From Cytophagales bacterium (GTDB lineage: Bacteria; Bacteroidota; Bacteroidia; Cytophagales; UBA9547), in NCBI GenBank assembly GCA_013297755.1, contig JAAFIH010000034.1, positions 1-44,767 of the forward strand: 44,767 nt of DNA, given 5' to 3'. Under the pieces are notes generated by a model. It was not told where the DNA came from and did not search any database. It saw nothing but the letters and a program-made list of their open reading frames with translations. The stretch's first letter is position 1, and every line of letters begins with the position of its first letter. Shown piece after piece: positions 24,830 through 33,633 of the stretch. A program made the position numbers and the translations under genes.

Positions 24830-26044
24830 ATGAAAACTAAACACTTAATTTATCCTAGTATATTTTCAGGTATGCTTTTTCTTGCAAATTGCAGCCAAAA
24901 GGCTGTAACACCCGAAAAACCAAAACCAGAACCAGTGAATTTGTCGAGAACAGAGTCTCAAAATTTTATGAACTCTGAAGTTTCTACCATGAACTCTCAG
25001 ATGACTGAAGCCAACAATTGTAATGGAGCTAAGGCTCTCAAAGGTCTTACAAATGCGTCTGGTGGACCCAGCTTTAGTATTTCGCCAGCAAAACTTGATA
25101 TGGGCGAGTCTATTTCTTTGACAATCTCTAAGTCATTGCTTCAGATGGTAAAATCTAATGCTAGCTCTCAAACCAATGCCAGATTGGATCAACCTATTTA
25201 TAGATATAAAGGTATATATACATTTGACAATGTAAATAATGTATTTCCTGAAACACCTGATCAAGCATCAGAAGATTTGATTTTTATTTTCCCAGATTCT
25301 ATCAATAATGTAACAAATGGATCTAACAACTGCAAATTGGTAGTGAAAGATTTTGAAACTACATTTGTAACCAGAAATGGAAAAACAAAACAAGATACAT
25401 TACCAACAAAAGTAAATTTTACACTATTTTATAACGATGTTGTAGAGTCTACATTTAGCATGACAGGCAGCTACCAATCAGATGGAATACCCAAAGCTGT
25501 GAGTGCCAATTTGTATGTAAGACCATTTAGACTTACAGAAAATCTAACTTATGCCTCTGATAAAGCTAGCTACTCAACTAATTTCAAAAATGAATCATCA
25601 AATATTGAAATCACTGGTGCAACCATAAATGCAACTGGTAATATCAACAAACAAGAATATAATTCTGTAAATGGAAATATGTTTTTGTTTGGACTGCAAG
25701 TAAATATGGATATCAATGTGAGAGAAATTATAAAAATACAAAGCAATTCAAATACTTTAAGTCAAGAGGATTATGCTAAATATGTAAATGTGTCTTTGGT
25801 AAGAAAATCTGACCAAGCAAGTATTGGTAAAATACTAGTAAAATCTAATACTATAAGAGAACCTTACAATAGCTATTGCCCTGACAATCAAGGAAATTAT
25901 GTACCTTGTGTTCAATATACTTCTTACTCAAGAACAGATGCTTACATAAAACATAGTTCAGATAATAGCGAAGAAAAATTACAAGATTTTGCAGAAGGAT
26001 TTGCCAATAATTTCAAAATACCTTCAAATTGGTCTAATAGATAA
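24830..26044 (+). CDS. Lipoprotein of unknown function next to the TonB/DUF4249 pair
   Basis: The 404-residue product has a signal with LFLANC (lipidated Cys near 22), followed by a Pro/Lys/Glu-rich linker and a Ser/Asn-rich body. The body is beta-rich and shows no enzyme motif. Segments such as KLVVKDFETTFVTRNGKTKQ and YSTNFKNESSNIEITGATIN suggest beta-sandwich or solenoid folding. It is third in line behind the receptor and DUF4249 genes but has a private promoter. A strong terminator ends it. It may be a surface lipoprotein of the same locus; no family was recognised. Confidence 0.72.
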   Translation: MKTKHLIYPSIFSGMLFLANCSQKAVTPEKPKPEPVNLSRTESQNFMNSEVSTMNSQMTEANNCNGAKALKGLTNASGGPSFSISPAKLDMGESISLTISKSLLQMVKSNASSQTNARLDQPIYRYKGIYTFDNVNNVFPETPDQASEDLIFIFPDSINNVTNGSNNCKLVVKDFETTFVTRNGKTKQDTLPTKVNFTLFYNDVVESTFSMTGSYQSDGIPKAVSANLYVRPFRLTENLTYASDKASYSTNFKNESSNIEITGATINATGNINKQEYNSVNGNMFLFGLQVNMDINVREIIKIQSNSNTLSQEDYAKYVNVSLVRKSDQASIGKILVKSNTIREPYNSYCPDNQGNYVPCVQYTSYSRTDAYIKHSSDNSEEKLQDFAEGFANNFKIPSNWSNR

Positions 26045-26059
26045 TTGTAAATATCAAAA

Positions 26060-26106
26060 AAACAAAAAAGCCCATTCAAGAACTTGAATGGGCTTTTTTG
26101 TTTTTT
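26060..26106. terminator. Strong bidirectional terminator
   Basis: CAAAAAAGCCCATTCAAG and CTTGAATGGGCTTTTTTG pair along 18 bp; A-rich before and TTTTTT after. It lies 16 nt after the lipoprotein stop. Confidence 0.92.
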
Positions 26107-26638
26107 AAAAAAATATTGAAAAGTTCTGATAACTAATTTTAAATTAAATAAAGTGCCATTCATTTTATGATTTCTACTCATGGTGTAAAATTTGTTTAGT
26201 CCAAAAAAATAAATGGTAAAAAAGCATTTTTTGGTAATTACCTTTTAAATAAAATCTGAAATATTGATTAAAAAAGACAAAATTAATCCCAAAAGAGGTT
26301 TAAAAGCTACTTTGGTCAAGTCTGTTAAATATTTACAAATTTTAATTACCATTTCCCTTTTTAGAAACCAGAAATGGAAGTATTAAAAAATGTATATGTA
26401 AGTATTTAATAGATTGAATTTTAGGAAAATTAGAAATTTTATATACTTGTGCTTTTATCTTTAACATTTTTACTGTTTTGCAAATTACCTCCAAATCTTA
26501 CAATCAAATGACTATCTTTTACACATTGTAATCAACCACCATTTTATAATATATATTGGGTAAGTTCAACAAAGTGATTAGAAAACACCTCAATTAAACC
26601 TTTTCAAAAAAACTATTTATCATATTCACTATTTTTTT
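26107..26638. other. AT-rich spacer before comB
   Basis: About 530 nt with no coding frame of plausible composition, RNA gene or repeat copy. Only the comB promoter region at the right end can be recognised. Confidence 0.5.
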
Positions 26639-26646
26639 TAATTTTG
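26639..26646 (+). promoter_or_regulatory. -7 promoter box of comB
   Basis: TAATTTTG, an exact TAnnTTTG match, 25 nt before the ATG. No TTG at -33. Confidence 0.4.
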
Positions 26647-26671
26647 TAAAACGAAAAAAGATTTTTTAAAA

Positions 26672-27379
26672 ATGCCAAAATTAGAGATTTGTTTAAGCCC
26701 AGAGTTGATACAACTGTATGAATTGAAAGGAAAAAATGTGGTTGTGGTTGATATTTTGAGGGCTACCTCTTGCATGGTTACAGCTTTTGCTTATGGTATC
26801 AAAAATATCATACCTGTGGCAAAGGTAGAAGAGTGTAAAGTATTGCAAGCCCAGGGTATGTTGGCTGCTGCCGAGCGAGATGGAGCCAAAGTGGCTGGCT
26901 TTGATTTAGACAACTCGCCCTACAGCTATATGCACGATTTTATCAAAGGCAGCACTATTGCTGTAACTACTACCAATGGCACTCAAGCTATTGTGAAATC
27001 TAAACAAGCCGACCAAATTATTATTGGAGCTTTTTTAAATATCTCTACTGTAGCTGCTCATTTGCTAGCAAGCAAAAAAGATGTAATCATAGTATGTGCA
27101 GGCTGGAAAGGCAACTTTAATCTCGAAGACACCCTTTTTGCAGGTGCTTTGGCGTATCAACTAAAATCAACTTTTGAAACCACTCAAGATAGCACCATTA
27201 TGGCTTTGGCCATGTACGAATCCAATCAATCAGATTTGCTGGCTTTTGTCAATCAATCGCAGCACGTGCGCAGATTGGCCAATTTGGATATTCACAAAGA
27301 CATAGCTTTTTGTTTGCAATGCGATGTATACAATAGTTTACCAGTGTTTTCGTTGGATAGATTAGTGGCAGGCAATTAG
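26672..27379 (+). CDS. comB: 2-phosphosulfolactate phosphatase (ComB family)
   Basis: The 235-residue product matches the ComB family, which removes phosphate from (2R)-phospho-3-sulfolactate. Visible are VVVVDILRATSCMVTAFAYG, LAAERDG (AAERDGAKVAGFD) and GFDLDNSPYSY near residue 75, then TTTNGTQAI and CAGWKGNFNLEDTLFAGAL with the conserved acidic Asp/Glu pair. In archaea it acts in coenzyme M synthesis; in bacteria it may make sulfolactate or serve a different phosphate ester. No comA or comC neighbour is visible here, so the pathway is open. Confidence 0.9.
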   Translation: MPKLEICLSPELIQLYELKGKNVVVVDILRATSCMVTAFAYGIKNIIPVAKVEECKVLQAQGMLAAAERDGAKVAGFDLDNSPYSYMHDFIKGSTIAVTTTNGTQAIVKSKQADQIIIGAFLNISTVAAHLLASKKDVIIVCAGWKGNFNLEDTLFAGALAYQLKSTFETTQDSTIMALAMYESNQSDLLAFVNQSQHVRRLANLDIHKDIAFCLQCDVYNSLPVFSLDRLVAGN

Positions 27380-27406
27380 TTTGCAAAGACTAGCTTTATG
27401 TATGGT

Positions 27407-27504
27407 GGGCACCTCTAAAAACCCTAATATTTATTTTAAAAACCCCACCCAAACCCTCCCACAAGGGGAGGGCTTTAAGAAAAAGGAGGTTTTTAGAGAT
27501 GCCC
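27407..27504. repeat. Composite palindromic element after comB
   Basis: Outer arms of 17 bp with one mismatch (27407-27423 GGGCACCTCTAAAAACC and 27488-27504 GGTTTTTAGAGATGCCC) enclose a C-rich hairpin, CCCTCCC-ACAA-GGGGAGGG at ~27454-27472. It lies between convergent comB and the TolC-like gene and could act as a two-way terminator. The inner CCCCACCC...GGGGAGGG unit resembles common dispersed Bacteroidota repeats and is related in style to the block inside metG. Confidence 0.7.
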
Positions 27505-27523
27505 TTGTAATAATTTTATAAAA

Positions 27524-28828
27524 TTATTGCAACAAATTGCCACTCAAATATAGCAAATCAAGATAACTTTTGCGATACTTATATTCGGCTATATCATATT
27601 CATGTTCGGTATCGTTCCAGGTTTGTTTGGCATTGAGGTAATCGACAATGGTAGTTTTGCCTTCTAAATAATCGGTTTTTATACTTTTTAATATGGCCGT
27701 AGAGTTATTTCTTATGGTTTTGAATTGCTCAAAATTAGTTTTATAGATTTGATACTCTTGCCAAGATATGGTTATTTGCGATTCTATTTCTTGGATTAAG
27801 GCTTCGGCCTCGAGTTGGCTTTGAAGCCCCTCCGTTTTAGATTTTGAAATATTGGCCTTGTTTCTGTCCAAAAGTGGAATAGGCATTTGAAAATACCAAC
27901 CCAAATAGGGCTGCGTGTTTTGTGGATTAGCAATCACACCAACCTCCATGTTGGGTACAGCCATAGATTTTTGCCATTTAGTATTGGCATTGTTGATGTT
28001 TTGATTTTGAACGACCATTTTCAAATCTATTCTATTTTGTTTTGCTTTATTTATCAATATAGAATCAGAGCTGGCCACTTCTACAAAGAAAAAACTCGAT
28101 TCATAATTGATGTCATCTGCATTGTTTCCTGTCAATATTTTAAATTTGGCTAGTTGCGAGTTCCAATTTTGCCAAGCAATATTGACTTCGGTGGCGTGTT
28201 TTTCGGATAATACCAAAGCTCTACTTACATCAGAGGCTGTGATTTCTTTTCGTTTGAGGCGAATCTGATTGGCTTCGTATATGCTATCAATATTGATTTT
28301 TGCGATTTGATTGTTTTGCAATATTTCGTCTGCAAACCACACCTCCAGCCACTGTTGGGCTGTTTTGTAGGCCAAATTATAAGTAAACTGCTGTAAATCT
28401 AATTTTGAAAGCTCGTATTCTTGCTTTTGGACATTTATTTTTTGCTTTCTTTTGCCGCCAATTTGCAATGGTTTTGTGGCCTGAAACCACAACTGATTGC
28501 CATACATGCTTGTAAATAATGTTTGATTGGGTTTTATGGCATCAAGGTTTTTTTGATGTATCATAAAAATACTTTGATTATTGAGTATTGGATTGGGCCT
28601 ATAAGCGGCCGTTTGAGAATCAAATTTCTCTATTTCTGGTGTTAGGGTATATGCTTTTAGATACTTGTTATTGTCCAAACACTTATTAATAGCTTCTTTT
28701 ACAGATAGTTGGGCTACCAAAGTAGAATTAAAAAAAGTAATATAAATGATTACATTACAAAATAAATTTTTAAAAAAAACAAGGCTTATTTTAATGCCAT
28801 TGGGTTTGGCTAACTTTATGAAAAACAA
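27524..28828 (-). CDS. TolC-family outer membrane efflux protein
   Basis: The 434-residue protein is likely the outer-membrane channel of a tripartite exporter. A hydrophobic N-terminal signal ends near STLVAQ. The mature start LSVKEAINKCLDNNKYLKAY is the typical TolC/CusC opening helix, and the body shows long helical hairpins, with KAKQNRIDLKMVVQNQNIN and EAEALIQEIESQITISWQEY. The inner-membrane pump and adaptor (CusA/CusB type) are not next to it. No ATG precedes the frame; TTG at 28828 is the candidate start, and an N-terminal alteration is possible. Repeats lie just upstream. Confidence 0.88.
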   Translation of the reverse strand: MFFIKLAKPNGIKISLVFFKNLFCNVIIYITFFNSTLVAQLSVKEAINKCLDNNKYLKAYTLTPEIEKFDSQTAAYRPNPILNNQSIFMIHQKNLDAIKPNQTLFTSMYGNQLWFQATKPLQIGGKRKQKINVQKQEYELSKLDLQQFTYNLAYKTAQQWLEVWFADEILQNNQIAKINIDSIYEANQIRLKRKEITASDVSRALVLSEKHATEVNIAWQNWNSQLAKFKILTGNNADDINYESSFFFVEVASSDSILINKAKQNRIDLKMVVQNQNINNANTKWQKSMAVPNMEVGVIANPQNTQPYLGWYFQMPIPLLDRNKANISKSKTEGLQSQLEAEALIQEIESQITISWQEYQIYKTNFEQFKTIRNNSTAILKSIKTDYLEGKTTIVDYLNAKQTWNDTEHEYDIAEYKYRKSYLDLLYLSGNLLQ

Positions 28829-28863
28829 TGAATTATATTTTATGAATTATATTTTATGAATTA
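28828..28863. repeat. 14-bp tandem duplication upstream of the TolC-like gene
   Basis: ATGAATTATATTTT is repeated at 28828-28841 and 28842-28855, with a partial third copy. It lies in the 5' region of the TolC-like gene. This may be a replication slip in AT-rich DNA or a variable-length spacing element. Confidence 0.7.
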
Positions 28864-29008
28864 TTATACAAATTACAAGTTGAGATTAAAAAAAGATTCA
28901 AACCATAAACATTTTAGAACAATTTAAAACCAAATAAAAAAGCTAAAAACGCTATTTTACATATCCTCTGGCTATGTTTGGGCTTTGAGGGTTTACACTG
29001 AGTTTTAA

Positions 29009-29332
29009 TCATTTGGGCTGCACTATCAAATCCATATCTTCCATTGGTACAGCTCCTAACAAAACTTCGTTGCCCATGATTATAGCACCTACAAAGCAAC
29101 TTCTATTATCAAAACTTACTTTTATTGGCCCTGCATAAGGCACAGAATGACAACTGCCGTCTGCTGTTGTGGCCTCACGAGTTTCTAGAGTTACTAATTG
29201 CAACTGCACAGCTATATGCTCGGGTATTACCAAATAAGTAGAGCCAGTATCTACCAAGCACTTGGTAGCTAGAGGTTTCAATTCTTGTTTTACAGGATTT
29301 GAAAGCACAATGTTGGCATACACTAAACCCAT
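29009..29332 (-). CDS. Clan AA retropepsin-like aspartic protease
   Basis: The 107-residue product has the active-site triplet in LVDTGSTYLV (Asp28-Thr-Gly), plus a downstream hydrophobic-hydrophobic-Gly stretch (IIMGNEVLLGAVPMEDMDLI). It fits the small single-lobe clan AA proteases that dimerise like retroviral proteases. There is no signal peptide; substrates in bacteria are mostly unknown. An ATG at 29332 is a good start. Its neighbours, the TolC-like gene and yifB, give no hint. Confidence 0.82.
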   Translation of the reverse strand: MGLVYANIVLSNPVKQELKPLATKCLVDTGSTYLVIPEHIAVQLQLVTLETREATTADGSCHSVPYAGPIKVSFDNRSCFVGAIIMGNEVLLGAVPMEDMDLIVQPK

Positions 29333-29477
29333 TTTTTTATAATTTTTGTAAAAACAAATCTAATAAATGTATTGAAAATATAAGTAATTAACGAATGATA
29401 ATCTGTTGAAATAATAAGCCTTAGAGTTAATTTTGAAGTATTTTAAAGATTTTTTAGAGATGATAAAACTATCACTT

Positions 29478-31016
29478 TTAACCTGCCCAAGATTCACGGT
29501 CGAGACTTCTATATTGTATGGCTTCTGCCAGATGCTCTATTTTAATATTTTCGCTTTCAGCCAAATCAGCAATAGTTCTCGATACTTTCAAGATTCTGTC
29601 ATAAGCTCTTGCCGAAAGGCCTAGCTTATTCATGGCCGTTTTTAGTAATAATTTCCCCGATTCGTTGATAGTGCATATTTCTTTTACCATTTGCGGTGGC
29701 ATCATGGCATTGGCATAAATACCAGTCATTTTTTCAAACCTGGCTGTTTGCATTTTGCGTGCAGTTATCACTCTGTTGCGTATTTGGGCACTACTTTCGG
29801 CTTTTCGGTCAGATGATATTTTGTCGAAACCCACGGGCGTTACCTCTATGTGTATGTCAATTCTATCCAAAAGAGGTCCTGATATTTTATTCAAATATTT
29901 TTGTACTATTCCTGGACCACACACACATTCTTTGTCTGGGTGGTTGTAGTAGCCACAAGGACAAGGATTCATGCTGGCTACTAGCATAAAATTGGCAGGA
30001 TAATCTACCGAAACTTTGGCCCTTGATATAGTTACACGCCTTTCTTCGAGAGGCTGTCGCATTACTTCGAGTACAGTACGCTTAAATTCTGGCAATTCAT
30101 CCAAAAACAAAACGCCATTGTGCGATAAAGATATTTCGCCAGGTTGTGGATTGCCCCCACCACCCACCAAAGCTACATCAGATATGGTATGATGTGGCGA
30201 CCTAAAAGGGCGAACCGACACCAGCCCTTCTACACCAGTCAATTTGCCTGCCACAGAGTGAATTTTGGTAGTTTCCAAGGCTTCGTGCAGGGTCAGAGGT
30301 GGCAAAATAGTCGAAAGTCGCTTGGCCAACATGGTTTTGCCTGCCCCTGGTGGCCCTATCATAACGATATTGTGCCCACCAGCTGCTGCTACTTCCATGG
30401 CTCTTTTCATGTTTTCTTGGCCTTGTACTTGCGAAAAGTCCACATCATATTCGCTTTGGGTATGTTCAAAAATATCTCTAGTATCTACAACAAGTGGCTC
30501 TATGGTAATTCTATTTTCTAAAAAATCTATGGCTTCGTTGATATGTTCTACCTGAATAACTTGTAGTTGATTGACAATGGCTGCTTCTTTGGCGTTTTCT
30601 TTTGGCAATATAAAACCTTTAAAACCCAATTTTCGGGCTTCTATGGCTATGGGCAACACTCCTTTGATAGGGCGAAGTGTGCCATCTAAGGCCAACTCGC
30701 CCATGATAATATATTTTTCTAAATCATCGGTTTTTAGTTGGTCAGAGGCTTTTAATAAACTGAGTGCTATGGGCAAATCATAGGCAGAGCCTTCTTTTTT
30801 GAGGTCGGCAGGTGCCAAATTGACAACTACTTTTTGCCTAGGCATTTTATATCCTAAATATTTGAGGGCACTTTCTACCCTTTGTTCGCTTTCTTTGATA
30901 GCACTATCGGGCAAACCAACCATAAAAAAATGAGCCCCTTGGCCTACACTAACTTCAATCGTAATCAAGTGAGCATCTACACCATATACCGCACAACCAA
31001 AACATTTTGCTAACAT
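29478..31016 (-). CDS. YifB/ComM-family AAA+ ATPase (Mg-chelatase-like)
   Basis: The 512-residue protein is a ring-forming AAA+ helicase-like factor. The N-terminal ChlI/Lon-like domain (residues 1-~175; VGLPDSAIKESEQRVESAL) precedes the AAA core with Walker A GPPGAGKTML near 221-230, Walker B LFLDELPEF, and sensor SMNPCPCGYY with the clustered cysteines (CPCG, ECVCG) typical of the family. The C-terminal part is helical (LGLSARAYDRILKVSRTIAD). In naturally competent bacteria ComM helps branch migration of incoming DNA. The TfoX-C gene elsewhere in this window is a regulator-like domain, but no link is shown. Confidence 0.95.
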   Translation of the reverse strand: MLAKCFGCAVYGVDAHLITIEVSVGQGAHFFMVGLPDSAIKESEQRVESALKYLGYKMPRQKVVVNLAPADLKKEGSAYDLPIALSLLKASDQLKTDDLEKYIIMGELALDGTLRPIKGVLPIAIEARKLGFKGFILPKENAKEAAIVNQLQVIQVEHINEAIDFLENRITIEPLVVDTRDIFEHTQSEYDVDFSQVQGQENMKRAMEVAAAGGHNIVMIGPPGAGKTMLAKRLSTILPPLTLHEALETTKIHSVAGKLTGVEGLVSVRPFRSPHHTISDVALVGGGGNPQPGEISLSHNGVLFLDELPEFKRTVLEVMRQPLEERRVTISRAKVSVDYPANFMLVASMNPCPCGYYNHPDKECVCGPGIVQKYLNKISGPLLDRIDIHIEVTPVGFDKISSDRKAESSAQIRNRVITARKMQTARFEKMTGIYANAMMPPQMVKEICTINESGKLLLKTAMNKLGLSARAYDRILKVSRTIADLAESENIKIEHLAEAIQYRSLDRESWAG

Positions 31017-31061
31017 ATTACTGAATTAAAATTGGGCAAATGATTAAATAAGTAATAATTA

Positions 31062-31751
31062 TTATAAAAAATTAAGTTTATGTAGCAAAGCATCTTTGTA
31101 AGTAACTCCAATGGCAATGGTTTGTTTATTGATTAAAATACAAGAATCTTCTATAGTTTCAATTTTGGATACGTTTACAATAAAAGAGCGATGAACTCTT
31201 ACAAATCGATTATTTGGCAGTTTAGTTTCCAAATCTTTCATAGTAGAGTGCACAATATATTTTTTTTCTTTTGTGCAAAATGTTACATAATCGCTCAAGG
31301 CTTCGATATACAAAATGTCGTTAAACTGTAAGTTTACCAATCTGTTGTTTGATTTTATAAAAATATTTTCTTGGTCGTAAGTTACACTAGTTTTTTCGCC
31401 AATGCGATCTATGGCTTTATTGATGGCCTTTAAAAATCTTGTATATTCGGTAGGTTTGAGCAAATAATCTACCACATCGTAATCATACGCCAATGGCCCT
31501 TGATTGATGTCAGCAGTGATAAAAATTGTTTGAGGTAGGGTTGTGAGTGATTTTAAAATTTCAACTCCACTCATACCAGGTAAGTTTACATCAAGGAGTG
31601 CTATATCTACTTCGTTGGTAGATAGGTATTTGGCAGCATCTTGGCCATTATTAAACATAGCAACAGTTTCTAAAAAATCTGTTTTTAGTACATATTGTTT
31701 AATTAGCTCTGCCGAAATTGCTTCGTCTTCTACAATGATTACCTTGTACAT
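31062..31751 (-). CDS. LytTR-family response regulator
   Basis: The 229-residue regulator has a receiver domain (residues 1-~120) with acidic pocket EDE at 8-10, phospho-acceptor Asp54 in LLDVNLPGMSG and a conserved Lys near 105, followed by a LytTR DNA-binding domain (~135-229; IFIKSNNRLVNLQFNDILYI and VRVHRSFIVNVSKIE). LytTR proteins usually work with His_kinase-type partners. Here the gene is divergent from a TPR histidine kinase, so that kinase is the prime candidate partner. Confidence 0.93.
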   Translation of the reverse strand: MYKVIIVEDEAISAELIKQYVLKTDFLETVAMFNNGQDAAKYLSTNEVDIALLDVNLPGMSGVEILKSLTTLPQTIFITADINQGPLAYDYDVVDYLLKPTEYTRFLKAINKAIDRIGEKTSVTYDQENIFIKSNNRLVNLQFNDILYIEALSDYVTFCTKEKKYIVHSTMKDLETKLPNNRFVRVHRSFIVNVSKIETIEDSCILINKQTIAIGVTYKDALLHKLNFL

Positions 31752-31870
31752 GTATTGATTTGTTGCAAATATTGATTTTTCTTATTTTTTCTTTGGCAAA
31801 TGTATATATATTTTCGATTAATATATATCATCATTCGACAAAATTTATTATTTTAATGTATATTTAATAA

Positions 31871-31878
31871 TATATTTG
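31871..31878 (+). promoter_or_regulatory. -7 box overlapping the upstream frame of the kinase
   Basis: TATATTTG matches TAnnTTTG exactly and lies only 6 nt before the ATG at 31885. An upstream TTG at 31876, which would add three residues, lies inside this box. The short distance suggests an almost leaderless mRNA. No TTG is seen at -33. Confidence 0.45.
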
Positions 31879-31884
31879 CAAAAT

Positions 31885-33618
31885 ATGAAAAAAATATACT
31901 TTTTATCAATCTTATTATTTTTGATTTTGGGCTTTGATATTCGAGCACAAAATGTACTAAAATCAGAAAAAGAAATTCCAAACCTTCTGATTAATGCCGA
32001 AAAATTGATCGCCAATAGCGAATTAAAAGAGGCTTCTGGTATCTACAACGATATTGCTTTGTATTACTGGGAAAAAAAAGACCTTTCACAAGCCATAGAT
32101 TATTTTAATAAATCTTACAAATTAAATGAAAAACTCAACAGCGAAGGTGGCATGGCTATGATTAGCAGCAATTTGGCCATGATTTATTGTGATAAAGTTC
32201 AATACGAAAAAGGCATTGAATTTTTTAATAAAGCACTCGCATACAGACGTGGAACTGGCGACAAAGTGGCCATAGCTTCTAATCTTATCAATATATCCAT
32301 TGCAGAAAATAATTTAAAAAAATACGAAAGTTCTGTATTGCACCTCGAAGAAGCCTTGAAGCTATCTATGGAAACCAATGATACCAAACAAATGAGGGCT
32401 TGCTATGGTATGTTGGCCGAAACGTATGAAAAAATGGGAAATGTTGAAAAAACAATGCATTATTTTAAGTTTTATAAAAGTTTTAACGACCTCGTAAACC
32501 GAAAAAAAGAAAGAGAATTTACCAAAAAAATTGCCGACAACGAAGTTGTAATGCTTAAACTCGAAAACGAAGCCCACAAAAAAGAACTAGAATTGCTACG
32601 AAAACAAGGCGAACTATCGGCCTTGAGCAAAGAAATGCAAATGCTCTACGAAAATGTGAGCAAAAAAGAACTTGTATTGAAACTAAAAGACCAAGAAGCT
32701 AAAACTAAGCAAGTAGAATATGACAAAGAAAAAGAAAAATTAGCTTACGAAGAGCACAAAAATACCTATCTTACTTATGGGGGTGGTGCCATTATATTGA
32801 TTTTATTGGCTTTATTGATTTCTGGAATATCAATTTTTATGTATAGGGCCAAAACAAGTAAATTGCTAAAAGCCCAAAATGAAGAAATATTAGCTCAAAA
32901 ATATAATACAGAAGTTGCTAATAAAAACAAAGATAAATTACTATCTATCCTTGGACACGACCTAAGAGGGCCTTTTGCTACATTCAAAAATTTGATTCAA
33001 TTATTAGACATGAAAGTTTTGACTAATGAAGAAGTGGTAGCTCACATCAAAGACATGAGTACCGTTGCAGATAGTACATTGCTGATGCTCGACAACACTT
33101 TGGTATGGGCCAGAGGCCAAGCCGAAGGCGAAACTTTTAATCCTAAAAACATTAATTTAAAAAATATTTTATTAGAATGTTTTAATTTTTTGGGAGAAAC
33201 TGCCAAACTCAAAAACATAGAATTAATCAACCACATAAGTCAAGATATTATTACATTTTCAGACGAAAATCAAGTAAGAATTATCATAAGAAATTTGGTT
33301 TCTAACGCCATAAAATTTACGCCCAGTGGTGGCAAAATAACCGTTGGAGCTCAAAAATTAGATGATTATATGACATCTGTACGCATCACTGATACTGGTG
33401 TAGGTATGAAACCCGAAGACCTTGCCAAGCTATTTGGCGAAAACCATTTTACAAAATCGGGCACTCAAAACGAAAAAGGTACAGGCTTAGGATTATTACT
33501 TTGCAAAGAATATACCGAACAAAATGGTGGTTCCATAGAAGTAGAAAGTAAAGTAAATGTAGGTACAACATTTGCATTTACGCTAAAAAATTCGGATAAT
33601 CGCAACTTGCAAACATAA
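31885..33618 (+). CDS. TPR-containing membrane histidine kinase
   Basis: From the ATG at 31885 the protein is 577 residues. It has a signal peptide (KIYFLSILLFLILGFDIRAQ), a periplasmic region with about four TPR-like pairs (residues ~25-190), a coiled-coil (~200-290, Lys/Glu-rich), one membrane helix (~298-318, AIILILLALLISGISIFMY), and a kinase core. The H-box is LLSILGHDLRG with His358, the N-box RNLVSNAIKFTPSGGK, G1 DTGVGM and G2 GTGLGL. The sensor half thus faces the periplasm. It is divergent from the LytTR regulator, and the next gene starts directly after its stop (TAA ATG), encoding a secreted repeat protein that may be sensed or be part of the module. Confidence 0.92.
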   Translation: MKKIYFLSILLFLILGFDIRAQNVLKSEKEIPNLLINAEKLIANSELKEASGIYNDIALYYWEKKDLSQAIDYFNKSYKLNEKLNSEGGMAMISSNLAMIYCDKVQYEKGIEFFNKALAYRRGTGDKVAIASNLINISIAENNLKKYESSVLHLEEALKLSMETNDTKQMRACYGMLAETYEKMGNVEKTMHYFKFYKSFNDLVNRKKEREFTKKIADNEVVMLKLENEAHKKELELLRKQGELSALSKEMQMLYENVSKKELVLKLKDQEAKTKQVEYDKEKEKLAYEEHKNTYLTYGGGAIILILLALLISGISIFMYRAKTSKLLKAQNEEILAQKYNTEVANKNKDKLLSILGHDLRGPFATFKNLIQLLDMKVLTNEEVVAHIKDMSTVADSTLLMLDNTLVWARGQAEGETFNPKNINLKNILLECFNFLGETAKLKNIELINHISQDIITFSDENQVRIIIRNLVSNAIKFTPSGGKITVGAQKLDDYMTSVRITDTGVGMKPEDLAKLFGENHFTKSGTQNEKGTGLGLLLCKEYTEQNGGSIEVESKVNVGTTFAFTLKNSDNRNLQT

Positions 33619-33633
33619 ATGAGTTGCAGCTAT

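Noticed and set aside
28914-29099. Minus-strand frame of 61 codons overlapping the aspartic protease
   Set aside because: It overlaps the retropepsin-like gene, whose DTG motif is clear; its own translation is unremarkable.
30144-30555. Plus-strand frames opposite yifB
   Set aside because: They are shadows of the AAA+ gene; their translations show no domain signature.
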